Shown: one piece after another, positions 37,501 through 52,500 of the stretch
Layout: each line of letters starts with the position of its first letter
How positions within the stretch are numbered: position 1 is the stretch's first letter
Assembly (NCBI GenBank): GCA_029582155.1
Contig: CM055905.1
Span: 3,275,920-3,339,919, forward strand
DNA from: Panopea generosa
Lineage: Eukaryota > Mollusca > Bivalvia > Adapedonta > Hiatellidae
Reading direction: 5' to 3'
Length of the DNA: 64,000 bases
Made by a program: the position numbers and the translations under genes
Notes under the pieces: model-generated
What the model saw: the letters and a program-made list of their open reading frames with translations, nothing else
Database searches by the model: none
Told to the model about the DNA's origin: nothing

Positions 37501-40500
37501 ATACGTTGAAATCCTATAAAAGTCACATTTTTAACATCAGTGATGTCTTTTTGCAGTATATGCTATGCCAACTTTTGCTCTACACATCTACAGCAAGAAA
37601 TCACAGCCACTATGAACCATTTTGAAAATATTTCATTACCAAAGTACATGGGCCTATTTTTAAGAGTAAAATCTTGCTACCGTGTGAAAAAAGGGGCATA
37701 ACAGTGTAGTGAGACGTTATAACACTCAGTCTTTAATACTAGTATCTAATATAGAAATGTGCATACAGTTATACTTAGTACACTATTCGTATTGTTATGC
37801 GTATCACCTATACTATTAAGTATTTTATACTTGTATCTCATATAGAAATGTACATACAGTTAAACTAAGTACACTATGTGTATTGTTATACGTATCACCT
37901 ATAATACTTAGTCTGTAATACTAGTATTTAATATAGAAATGTGCATACAGTTATACTAAGTACACTATGTGTATAGATATATGTATTACCTATAATACTT
38001 AATCTGTAATACTAGTATCTAATATAGAAATGTGAATAGAGTTATAATTAGTACACTATGTGTATTGCTATACGTATCACCTATAAAACTTAGTCTGTAA
38101 TACTATTATCTAATATAGAAATGTGCATAAAGTTATACTTAGTACACTATTCGTATTGATATGCGTATCACCTATAATACTAAGTCTATTAAACTTGTAT
38201 CTCATATAGAAATGGCATACAGTTAAACTGAGTACACTATGTGTATTGTTATACGTATCACCTATAATACTTAGTCTGTAATACTAGTATTTAATATAAA
38301 AATGGGCATACAGTTATACTAAGTACACTATGTGTATTCATATATGTATAACCTATAATACTTAGTCTGTAATACTAGTACCTAATATAGAGATGTGAAT
38401 AGAGTTATACTTAGTGCACTATGTGTATTGCTATACGTATCACCTATAAAACTTAGTCTGTAAAACTAGTATCTAATATAGAAATGTGAATACAGTTATA
38501 CTTAGTACACTGTTCGTATTGATATGCGTATCACCTATAAAACTAAGTCTATTATACTTGTATCTCATGTAGAAATGGCATACAGTTAAACTGAGTACAC
38601 TATGTGTATTGTTATACGTATCACCTATAATACTTAGTCTGTAATACTAGTATCTAATATAGAAATGTGCATACAGTTATACTAAGTACACTATGTGTAT
38701 TGATATATGTATAACCTATAATACTTAGTATGTAATTCTAGTATCTAATATAGAAATGTGTATACAGTTATACTTAGTACAATATGTGTATTTTTATACA
38801 TATAACCTATAATACTGAGTCTGTTATACTAGTTTCTAATATAGAAATGTGCTTACAGTTATACTAAGTGCACTGTTTGTATTGCTATACGCATAACCTA
38901 TAACACTAATTCGGTAATACTAGTACTTATATAGAAATGTGCATACAGTTATTTTGAGTACACTCTATATATTGTTATACGTATAACCTATAATACTGAG
39001 TCTGTAATACTAGTATCTTATATAGAAATAGAAATATGCCTACAGTTATACTTAGTGCACTATGTGTATTGCTATACGTATAACCTATAAAACTAAGTCT
39101 GTAATACTAGTATCTAAACACTATGTATTGATGAACGTATAATATATAATACTTTGTTTGTAATACTATTTCCTTATATAGAAATGTGCATAGAGTAATA
39201 CTAAGTACAATATGTGTATTGCTATACGTATAACCTGTAATAATAAGTCTGTAATACTAGTATCTAAACTATATGTATTGCTATATGTATAACCTATAAT
39301 TCTTAGTCTGTAATGATAGTATCTAATATAGAAATTTGTATACAGTTATACTTAGTACACTATTTGTATTGCTATACGTATAACATATAATATTTAGTCT
39401 GTAATACTAGTATATTAAATAGAAATGTGCATACAGTTATACTTAGTGCACTATGTGTATTGCTATACGTATCACCTATAAAACTTAGTCTGAATTACTA
39501 GTATCTTATATAGAAATAGAAATGTGCATACAGTTATACTTATTACACTATTCGTATTGATATGCGTATCACCTATAATACTAAGTCTATTATACTTGTA
39601 TATCATATAAAAATGCGCATACAGTTAAACATAGTACACTATGGGTATTGCTATACGAATCACCTATAGTACTTAGTTTGTAATACTAGTATCTAATATA
39701 GAAATGTGCATACAGCTATACTTAGTAAACTATGTGTTTTTTATACGTATAACCCTTAGTCTGTAATACTAGTATCTAATATAGAAATGTGCATACGGCT
39801 ATACTTAGTAAATTATGTGTATTTTAATCGTATAACCTATAATACTCAGTCTGTAATTCTAGTATCTAATACAGAAATGTGCATACAATTATACTTAGTA
39901 CAATATGTGTATTTTTATACATATAACCTATAATACTGAGTCTGTAATACTAGTATCTAATATAGAAATGTGCTAACAGTTATACTAAGAGCACTGTTTG
40001 TATTGCTATACGCATAACCTATAACACTAAGTCGGTTATACTAGTACTTATATAGAAATGTGCATACAGTTATATTGAGTACACTATATGTATTGTTATA
40101 CGTATAACCTATAATACTGAGTCTGTAATACTAGTATCTCATATAGAAATATGCATACAGTTATACTTAGTGCACTTTGTTTATTGATATACGTATAACC
40201 TATAATACTTTGTTTGTTATACTTTTTCCTAATGTAGAAATGTGCATAGAGTTATACTAAGTACAATATGTGTATTACTCTACGTATAACCTATAATACT
40301 TAGTCTGTAATACTAGTATCTAAACTATATGTATTGCTATATGCATAACCTATAATACTTAGTCTGTAATACTAGTATCTAATATAGAAATACGATAAAG
40401 TTATACTTAGTGCACTTTGTGTATTGTTATACGTATCACCTCTAAATCTTAGTTTGTAATATTAGTATCGTATATAGAAATGTGATTACAGTGATACTTA

Positions 40501-43500
40501 GTACACTATGTGTATTGCTATACATATCACCTATAATACTCAGTCTGTAATACTAGTATTTAATATAGAAATGTGCGTACAGTTATACTTAGTACACTAT
40601 TCGTATTGTTATGCGTATCACCTATACTACTAAGTATTTTATACTTGTATCTCATAAAGAAATGTACATACAGTGAAACTTAGTACACTGTGTGTATTGT
40701 TATACGTATCACCTATAATACTTAGTCTGTAATACTAGTATTTAATATAGAAATGTGCATACAGTTATACTAAGTACACTATGTGTATTGATATATGTAT
40801 AGCCTATAATACTTAATCTGTAATATTAGTATCTAATATAGAAATGTGCATAGAGTTATACTTAGTGCACTATGTGTATTGCTATACGTATCACCTATAA
40901 AACTTAGTCTGTAATACTAGTATCTAATATAGAAATGTGCATACAGTTATACTTAGTACACTGTTTGTATTGATATGCGTATCACCTATAATACTAAGTC
41001 TATTATACTTGTATCTCATATAGAAATGGCATACAGTTAAACTGAGTACACTATGTGTATTGTTATACGTATAACCTATAATACTTAGTATGTAATACTA
41101 GTATCTAATATAGAAATGTGCATACAGTTATACTTAATACAATATGTGTTTTGTTATACGTATAACCTATAATACTGAGTCTGTAATACTAGTATCTAAT
41201 ATAGAAATGTGCTTACGGTTATACTAAATACACTGTTTGTATTGCTATACGCATAACCTATAGTACTAAGTCGATAATACTAGTACTTATATAGAAATGT
41301 GCATACAGTTATTTTGAGTACACTATATGTTTTGTTATATATGTAACCTATAATACTGAGTCTGTAATACCAGTATCTCATATAGAAATATGCCTACAGT
41401 TATACTTAGTGCACTATGTGTATTGCTATACATATAACCTATAATACTCAGTCTGTAATACTAGTATCTAAACTATATGTGTTGATAAACGTATAATCTA
41501 TAATACTTTGTTTGTAATACTATTTCCTTATTTAGAAATGTGCATAAAGTAATACTAAGTACAATATGTTTTTTGCTATACGTATTACCTATAATAATAA
41601 GTCTGTAATACTAGTATCTAAACTATATGTATTGCTATATGTATCACCTATAATATTTAGTATGTAATACTAGTATCTAATATTGAAATTTGTATACAGT
41701 TATACTTCGTACACTATTTGTATTGCTATACGTCTAACCTATAATATTTATTCTGTAATACTTGTATCTCATAGAAATTTGCATACAGTTATACTTAGTG
41801 CACTATGTGTATTGCTATACGTATAACCTATAATACTAAGTCTGTTGTACTAGTACCTAATTTAAAAATGTGCATATATTTATACTTAGTACACAATGTG
41901 TATTGCTAGACCTATAACTTATAATACTATGTCTGCAATACTAGAACCTAATATAGAAATGTGCATACAGTCTTACTTAGTACACTATGTGTATTGTTAT
42001 ACGTATAACCTATAATACTAAGTCTGTAGTACTAGTATCTAATATAGAAATGTGCATTCAGTTTTACTTAGTACACTATGTGTATTGATATACTTATAAC
42101 CTATAATTCTTAGTCTGTAATCTAGTACTTATATAGAAATGTACATACTGTTATATTTAGTACACTGTGTGTATTACTAAACGCGTAACCTATAATAATT
42201 AGTTTGTAATACTACTACTTATATAGAAATATGCATACAGTTATACTTAGTGCACTATGTGTATTGTTATACGTATAACCTACAATGCTAAATCTGTAAT
42301 ACTATTATCTAATATAGAAACGCGCATACAGTTATACTTAGTACACTATGTGTATTGTCATACGTTTAACCTATAATGCTAAGTCTGTAATACTAGTATA
42401 TAATAAAGAAATGTGCATACAGTTAGTACACTATGTGTATTGCTTTACGTATAATCTATAATAATTAGTCTTTAATACTAGTATCTAATACAGAAATGTG
42501 CATACATTTATACTTAGAATATAATACTTAAAATATATTTACATACATGTAAACCTTTTCTATTTGATAAAGTAACATGCATACATGTATATTAAGTCTG
42601 TAATTCTTTAAACAATACTCTGTATACAATCATTTTAGTCTATTATACTTAATATGGTATTATATACACATATATGTGTAGCTGATACATACTACTTAAT
42701 ATATATGAAATATTACATATACGCATACAGTTATACGCGGTCTATAGTTTCAAACTTAATTCACTATAGTTACATATATACAATAACATTGTATACTATG
42801 TCTGTAATACATGTTCTTAATACAGAATTACTTATGAATTTATACTTTATATACAGTTATGTATACACTTATATTTAGTCTATAATACTTTATATAGTAT
42901 GGCGTTAGCAATTATAAGTAATATATATATATAGTACTTAATATACATACAGCACAACATGATATACAATTAAACTTAGTCTAAAATACCTAATAGAATA
43001 TTACGTTTTCAATTAAAATATAATATTTAATGTATATCTATATATATCATAACATCCACATATACTTCTATATTTATTTATAAAACTTAACTCAATATAG
43101 TTACGCGTACATACTAACGCTTAGTGTATAATTCTTAAATTAATATTATTATTCGTATAAAGTATACTTAAATTAATATATAATTAATATAGTTACACAT
43201 ATAATCAAATTGTGTCTGTAATGCTTATTATTATATGATCTATAAATAAATGAATTCTGATTGGACAGAATGGTTCCTCATTAAACAAAATACTAAATGA
43301 TATTGAACAGTTTTCAGTTTGGGTTTTGTAAAACTGTGCATGGAATTACGATATACCACGGTTATTAAAAATAGTCGCTGGGAGTTCCAAGTGTTAGAAA
43401 AACGCAACGATGAAAACTGAAGTGTTCCGAATGCGGCGTTATTTTCAGAAAAAATAGTCAACAATAAAGATGCCATTACGACGAAAAAATGCAACCGTTC

Positions 43501-46500
43501 AATCGATTAATAAGTTTCACCTTTATTTACGAGAGAAACAATTGGAAGATTAGTTTGAATATAAAGATAACTAGTTGTCAAGGTGTGTCCGTGATCGAGA
43601 AGTTAAGACGTTCAACTTATGTAAGATTGTTTTCCGTCATGCGGGTTCGAATCCTACCCGGCGAATTTTGTTTTTAATAAAAGCAAATTAATAAAACTTA
43701 TTTCGTTATATTTATCAGTTCGTCTTTTTGAAAAAAAAAATTGAAGAGCAATTGTCATGACCCTTGCGCCGTCGGCATCGTTGTCGTCCGCTGGTTAAAG
43801 TTTTATGCGCCAAAAACTGTTATTGGGTATTTATATGATTTTTTGTACATGCAAATGTATCCAAATCGGTAAATAGATCACAGATTGGTAAAACTTTGTA
43901 TCATTGTTTGAATTTGCCAGGTCAATTGTCCCATATCTACTTGGCTATTTGTTTTGTAGTAAATAAAAAACTCTGCCACATTTCAACTTTGTTACCGACC
44001 CCAAGACCATCACCCCTACCCCGCCTCCCCCACCCCATCCCATCCCATCCCCGCCCATTTTTTTTTAAATTTTGTTTTGTATTTAATCAAATACTCTGCC
44101 CCATTTCAACTTTGTTACCGACCCCAAGACCCTCACAACTACCCGACCCCCGTCCCTGTCCATTTTTTTAGCTCGTCTTTTTGAAAAAAAAACGAAGAGC
44201 TGTTGTCATTACGCTGGCGTCGTCATCGTCGTTGTCGTCGTCCGCTGGTTAAAGTTTTATGTTTAGCTCAGTTTTTTTCTCTGTTTCTGAACAAACAACT
44301 CATGTTACGGTGACTAAACTTCATAAACACATTCACATCATATTATACAAACAATGTAAATAGCTAACTTACCTAAATTTTCATACTTTTGACTCTAAAT
44401 TCTTCGGTTAAAGTATTATGTTTAGCTCAGCTTTTTCTCTGTTTCTGAACAAACTTCTCATGGTTTGGTGACTAAATTTAAAAAACACATTTATATCATA
44501 CTATAGAAACAATGTATATAGCTAACTTACATAAATTTCCATACTTTGGGCTTTAAAACCTTAGGTTAAAGTTTTTTGTTTAGCTCGGGTTTGAACTCTT
44601 TTTATTTTTTTTTTTTAAATCAATTCTATTTTTCAGTAATACAACTATTTCTGTAAGCTGATCACCATCAAATAAAAAATAGTTTACATCACTGACCTTG
44701 ACATATTTAATTTTTTTTTTTAAATTTGTTTTGTATTAAATCAAAATACTCTCAACTTTGTTACCGACCAAAAGACCCTCACACCTACACCCATCCCAAC
44801 CCATTTTTAAAAAAAAAAAAAAAAAAGTTTTGTATTAAATCAAAATACTCTGTCCGTCCCATTTCCACTTTGTTACCGACCCCAAGACCCTCACACTTAC
44901 CCCCATCCCAACCCACTTTTTTTTAAAAAAAAAAATTGTTTTGTATTTAATCAAAGTCTCTATGGAGAAGAACTTTATAAGATTTTATCTTCCGTTCTAA
45001 TCCATATTTATACTTTTAAACTGATTTGTATGTGTAAATGTGAAGGAATAAATATGTTTAAACTAAATAAAAAACTCTGCCCCATTTCAACTTTGTTACT
45101 GACCCCAAGACCCTCACCCCTACCCCTCCCTCACCCTTATTTTTTTCTTTTAAATTTTGTTTTGTATTGAATCAAATTCTCTGCCCCATTTCAATTTTGT
45201 TACTGACCCCAAGACCCTCACCCCAATCCCCCATCCCACCCATTTTTTATATTTTTTTTAAATTTTGTTTTGTAGTAAATCAAATACTCTGCCTCATTTC
45301 AACTTTGTTACTGACCCCTCATCCCTACCCTACTTTTTATAAATGAAGTTAAAAACTTTGACCCCATTTAAACTTTGTTACTGACCCAAAGGACTACCTC
45401 CCACCAAGAACCCTCGCCCAGCTGTTCCTCTGAGCCCCACCCCCTGTAATGGTAGAGACATACCGTATATAGTGAATGCATATGATAATTTTATTGATGT
45501 CTGTGTCTAGCAGTTACTAAGATATAAAATATATCAAATATCAAAGTAGAATTATCCCGTTTGTCCCATTGAGATTATTTGATGTTAATAAAGCGGATGC
45601 CAGTTTTCATCATTGTATAGCAAGTAGTTGTGATATTTGAGAGTTAGAGATATGATATTTCAATAAAAATAACTAAATGATTTTCAAAGCATAAAAGCAA
45701 TATTTCTGCCTTACAAACCAAACATGGTTATCCAACGTGTCCCATTGATGTATTACTATAATATTCAAAGTAGAAGTTTGTTAACAACATTGTATTTTAT
45801 ATTATACTTACCATCCATATGAAGTAATTTTATATACTATTACCATTTCTACTTTCAAGGACATATATTCAAAGAAATAAAAAACTGAAGTATACTTAGT
45901 AAGAACTGTGTTGTGTTTATGAAATACTCACACGTGTATAACGTTTACACATTATGTATAAATTTAATAAATATGGAAATGATCTTCATTTTGAAATAGT
46001 TCACGGAGCTTGGAGTTTGTGGTCAAACTGGGGTTCGTGCTCAGTTTCGTGTAGTATTGGAATGGAAAATCGGGAACGGACATGCTCCAATCCTTCTCCG
46101 AGCAGATTCGGAAATCATTGCTTTGGTGACAGTCGGGATTATAGAATATGTAATGCGGGAGCATGCGCAAGTATGTCCACCTTCTAGCTGTCAATTTTAA
46201 TCGGGTTTGTTAACTGGTAGAGATTCAATTCATATGATTTTATAAGAACAAAATACCAAAACAACTTAAAATGAAGCAATGAACGGAAGTGTTATTGCTT
46301 GATTTACACCAGAGCGTAGAATGTTTATAAAACAGAAACATTAATTTTTTATTTTATTTTATATCATATGGTTTTATATAGAGTTCAATAATAATTGAAA
46401 ATAAGAATAGTTCGCAATTAGTTATAAAGGTCTCAAGAACTGAAACAATGACGTTATTATCGTTTTGCAACACGACTATGCTCAATAAAGGTTGATATAC

Positions 46501-49500
46501 ATTTACACTGTTTTAGATGGTGGCTGGTCATCCTGGAATACTTGGAGCACCTGCTCGGTCACGTGTGGAGGCGGATTCCAAACCCGTAAAAGGTTGTGCA
46601 ACAATCCTACACCGTCAGCATTTGGACAATATTGTCAGGGCGACAATAAAGACATCAGCTCCTGCAGTAATAAAATATGTCCCGGTAAAGATGTCTGGTT
46701 TTATTAAACTTTATTGCTATGATACGAAGGATATCTATGAAACTCCCGTGTGTTTATAGATCGTTTCTCAACAATGCCTAGCGAAACATTGGTATACTAT
46801 GCTGACATCGTTCATAAATGACTTTGTAATATTCTGGCATCGGTCATAAATTTCTATTATATATAATATTCTGACATCCACTCAAATGTTAAGTAGTGTG
46901 TATGGTATAAATTATGTCAGCCTACACACCATTCTAACGATGAAATATCTGTTTACAAAAGTAGTCTCCTGAACCCGTCATAATTACAATGACGGATTAG
47001 TAAGATTCCATAAGGCTATACACATGTATTGTACACGAGGATACTCCAATGTACCGTGCTTAGAATACTGTCGTTAATAGACAAATAGTGTTGAAAGCGA
47101 CGTTAAACACCATAAAACAACAACAATAGAAAGGATAACTTAGTACCAGGACTGGTCGCTCCCTGTAAGTAAATGTCTGGATGAAGTATAATGTAAAAGG
47201 AACTTCGTCATATCCGTGTTATCCGAGTATATAAATAAAAAAGAAATGAAAATATTAATAATATTTATTTAATTCACATATAAACTAGTTTGGAAGTTTG
47301 TGTTTAAATTTCTTCGTTCACTTTAAATTGTTTTCAATCAATTCGATTTTTATACTTGTGTACATCTGAAGTTCACTATTTTAAAGTCACTGTTTGTAAT
47401 ATATATGATAAATATTATGTATAAAACATGATTTAATATAAAAAAAGTTTGATGTTCAGAAACTATGGTCGCTGACAGTATAAAACAAATTATGAATATT
47501 TACTTATATACAATGAGAACAAAGTATAAAACCTTTTTTATTCAAGCAGTACCAACAGTCGTTTGCTTAACTAATGCCATTTAGTGGTATTTAATTTAAA
47601 TAATGAGGTTTGGTATAGTATAGTATTATAGTTGATAGTAAAAAGTCAACAGCAAAATAACGCGAATTGTGTTGCTGTGGATACTATCCATTCACCGACA
47701 GTAACAGTCGAATTTCGGGAAGCTTTTATACTACACTCAATGACCAGCATTAAATTTTGTAAAATACTGCATGTGTAAATCAAGACTTGCGTAATAGAAT
47801 GTTTGAACGATTCGTTTGAAAACATAAAATCTCTAAAAAATTACATAATTTACACATCTTTTAATCTATATATGTTTATATTTTCTTCTTTTATATATTT
47901 TGACACGTACAATTTGACTGATGTAGTTTGGTGGTAACTCTTTCTGTTATTGAAGTTTGGTTGTAGTTAATTCTGAAATTTGATGGTAGTTAGTTCTACT
48001 TATAAGGTTTGCGGTTTGTAAGATTTACTGATTAAGTTTGATGGTAGTTAATTTTCCAAATGACGTTTGGTGCTAGTTAATTCTACTAATGAATTTTGGT
48101 GCTAGTTAATTCTACTGGTTTGGTGCTAGTTAATTCTACTAATGAATTTTGGTGCTAGTTAATTCTACTGGTGATGTTTAGTGTAGTTAGTTTAACTTAT
48201 GAGGTGTTCGTGTTAGTTTATCCTATTTATAAAGTTTGGTGTAGATAATTCTACTAATAATGTTTGGTTGTGATAGATAATTCTACTAATTGTGTTTGGT
48301 TGTAATTACTACAAGTAATGAAGTTTGGTCGTAGTTAATTCAATTAATCAAGCTTGATGGTAGTTAATTGCACTTATTTTTAATTTTACTAGTGGAGTTT
48401 GGTGGTAGTTAATTTTATTAAAATCAATGACGTCTTGTGATAGTTAACATTACTTATGACATTTGGTGGTAGTTAGTTCTTCTTATGAAGTTTTGTTGTA
48501 ATTAATTGTACATATGAAATTTAGTAGTAGTTGATTCTACTTATAAATGTTAGTTACTTTTACTAATGAAGTTTGGTGGTAGTTTGGTCTACTAGTGTAG
48601 TTTGGTGTTGTAAGTTCTATTAATGAAGTTTTGCGCTAGATACTTTTCCTAATGACGTATGATGGTAGTTAATTTTACTCATGGAGTATCGTGGTCGTTA
48701 ATTCTACCAATAAAGTTTGGTGGTAGTTAATTCTACTAATGCAGTTTGGTGATAGTTAGTTTGACTGATATGTTTTGTGGATAGCAAAGTCTATTAATGA
48801 AGTTTGGTTGAAGTTAATTCTAACTATGAAATTTGATGGTAGTTAGCTCTACTTAAGGCGTTTGGTACTAGTTATTTCTACTAATTAAGTTTTGAGGTAG
48901 TTATCTTAACTAATGACGTTGGTGATAGTTAGTTCTATAAAATGATGTTTGGTTGTAGTTGATATTAGTTATTACGTTTGGTTGTAATTAATTCTACTAA
49001 TAAAGTTTGCTGGTAGTTAAATTTACTATTAAAGTTTGATGGTAGTTAAAATTATTTATGAAGTTTGGTGGTAGTTAATTATACTAATGACGTTTGTGGT
49101 ATTAAGTCTACTAATAAAGTTTAAGCTATTTTAACTGATGAAGTTTGGTAGTATTTGATTTTTACTAATGAAGTTTTGTGGGTAATTCTATAAATGAAAT
49201 ATGGTGGTAGTTAAATCTATTCATGAAGTTTAGTGGTAATTAATTTTACTAATACAGTTTGGTGATATTAATTTATACTAATGAAGTTTGGTGATAGTTA
49301 GTTTTACTTATGAACTTTGGTGTAGTTAATTCTGTTAATGAAATTTTATGATAGTTGGTTTTATTATCGCAGTTTGGTGGTAGTTAATTTTGGTAATCAA
49401 ATGTGATGGTAGTCAATTCTACTAATGAAGTAAATTTCATCCCTTTAAGCTGTCTGTGATATTCTTGAGAATCGGCGAAATCCATTGGAGGGAAGTCCGA

Positions 49501-52500
49501 TGACTATTGGCTTTAATGGAACCATGACATGGAATGTGTGGTATTCTGGAAAACAATCAAACTATGATAAGGCTGCAATATTAACAATCATTTCTAAGCA
49601 GTTTTAAGTTGTTCTAATGATATGCACAACAAGGGTGTTCTTAGTCAAACCAACATTAACGTAGCTAGTTAAATACTTAATATCTGCAGGTACACACATA
49701 TATACTTAACATTATCTCTACTGCAGTGGACTGTGGTTTGGCGGTTCACGCCAGAGGTAGCGACTCCTTCGCCCGGCCCGTTGACACAATACTAAGTGCT
49801 AATTGTACTCAGGAAACTCGAGCGCATCGATCTATATAAGATCTGGTTTCATTTCCCAGTCGAGCTTAAATAAATAAGTATAAATTAAATACCAATATAA
49901 ACACGAGCAGACGATTGGCATATAATGTGGCAATAATTATCACGAATGACACATAATGTGGTAATTAGTGTCGTAGTGACACATAATGTGGTAATAATTA
50001 TCACGAGTGACACATAATGCAGTGATAATTATCACGAGTGACACATAATGTGGTAATACGTGTCACTGGTGACACATAATGAGTTAATAATAATCACGAG
50101 TGATACATTATATGGTGATAATTGTCACGAGTGACACATAGTTACGTAATTGTTATCACCAGTGACACACACTGTGATAATAAATGTTACGAGTGACACT
50201 TAATGAGGTCATACTTATCACAAGTGACACGCAATATGGTAATAAGTATTACGACATATAATGTGGTAATATTTATCACGCGTCACACATAATGTGGTGA
50301 TTATTGTCACGAGTGACACATAGTGTGGTTATTATTATAATGTGTGACTAGTGACAAGAAATAACGCATTACGTGTCACTCTTGACAATAATTACCACAC
50401 TATGTAGTATTCGTGGTAATAAATATCACGAATGAAACATAATATGGTGATAATTGTAACGAGTGACACATAATGACGTTATTGCTATCACTATCACAAG
50501 TGACACATTATGTGATAATAATTGTCACGAGTGAAACTTAATGAGTTAATAATTGTCACGAGTCACACATAATGTGGTAAAAATTACCACGAGTGACATA
50601 TAGTGTTGTGATAATTCCTACGAGTGACAAATGAAGTGGAAATAAAAGTGACTCATAATGTGGTGATAATTACCACGAATGACACATAGTGACGTAAAAG
50701 TTATTTCGAGTGACACCTACTTTGGCAATAATTGTCACGATTAACACATGTTGTGGTAATAATCTATACGAGTGATAATGTGATAATAATGTGTGTCACG
50801 CATGGCACGTACTTTGGTAATAAATGTTAGCTCAAATGGAACATAATACAATGATACATAATGTGGTAATAATTGTTGTCAAGAATGACACATATTGTGG
50901 TAACAATTGTAGTCATGAATGGCACGTAAAGTGATAATAATTGTTGTAACGAATGGCACGTCATTTGTCACGAATGGCACAATTATATTCAACATGTACC
51001 ATATATTGATTATAGCAACATTCACAATACAAGAATAACAATTTAACTTATATTCATCCAGTACCAAGCATTTGTTTAGGTAACATTCACCATACAATCA
51101 CCATACTGTCCACTTAAATTCATTCCGTACCATACATTTGATACAGCAACATTCACCATACAATCATCATACTGTCCACTTTTATTCATCACCTTCCATG
51201 CATTAGTTACAGCAACATTCACCATACAATCATCATACTTTCCACTTGTATTCATCACGTACCATACATTTGTTACATAAATATTGACCATACAATCATC
51301 ATACTGTCCACTTATATTCATCGTGTACCATACATTTGTTACATAAACATTCACCACACAATCGTCATACTGTCCACTTATATTCATTATGTACAAAGCA
51401 TTTGTTGCAGCAACATTCCCCATACAATCACCATACTGTCCACTTAAATTCGTCACGTACCATTCATTTGTTACATCAACATTCACCATACAATCACCAT
51501 ACTGTCCACTTAAATTCGTCACATACCATTCATTTGTTACAGCAACATTGATCATACAATCACCATACTGTCCACTTACATTCGTCACGTACCATAAATT
51601 TGTTACAGCAACATTCACCTTACAATCACCATACTGTCCACTTATATTCGTCACGTACCACCCATTTGTTACAGCAACATTCACCATACAATCACCATAC
51701 TGTCCACTTATATTCGTCACTAACCATACATTTGTTACAGCAACATTCACCATACAATCACCATACTGTCCACTTATATTCGTCACTTACCATATATATG
51801 TTACAGCAACATTCACCATACAATCACAATACTGTCACTGATTCTCATCACGTACCATAAATTTGTAACATATACATTCACCATACAATCGTCATACTGT
51901 ACACTTCTATTCATCACGTACCATACATTTGTTACAACAACATTCACCATACAATCACCATACTGTCCACTTATATTCGTCATGTACCATTCATTTGTTA
52001 CATCAACATTCACCATACAATCACCATACTGTCCACTTATATTCGACACTAACCATACATTTGTTACAGCAACATTCACCATACAATCATCATACTGTCC
52101 ACTTATATTCGTCACGTACCATAAATTTGTTACATCAACATTCACCATACAATCACCATACTGTCCACTTATATTTGTCACCTACCACCCATTTGTTACA
52201 GCAACATTAACCATACAATCACTATACTGTCCACTTATATTCATCACGTACCAAACATTTATTACAGCAACATTCAACATACAATCACCATACTGTCCAC
52301 ACATATTCATCACGTACCATACATTGATTACAGCAACATTTTCCATAAAATGACTATACTGTCCACGTGTATTTATCATGTACCATACATTATTTACAGC
52401 AACAACCATCAACCATACAATAACCATACTGTCCACTTATATTCATCACGTACCATACATTGATTACAGAATATTTTCCATACAATGACTATACTGTCCA

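Noticed and set aside
43583-43665. Functional tRNA gene
   Set aside because: The B box is exact, but the acceptor stem does not pair and no terminator T run directly follows; a SINE head fits better.
36325-45999. A further TSP1 or ShKT exon in intron 7
   Set aside because: None recognised by eye; the flanking exons already join in phase. A profile search would settle it.
46517-46759. Alternative 80-codon frame over the third TSP1 exon
   Set aside because: Shadow frame without the TSP1 Cys/Trp pattern; the phase-consistent frame encodes the domain.
51076-51786. 236-codon minus-strand open frame
   Set aside because: It is a direct translation of the 66-bp satellite (22-residue repeat), open also on the other strand, and lies in an intron of the plus-strand gene.
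51389-52353. Plus-strand frames of 150 and 123 codons
   Set aside because: Repeat translations of the same satellite; no start context, ended by a stop at 52351 before the exon.
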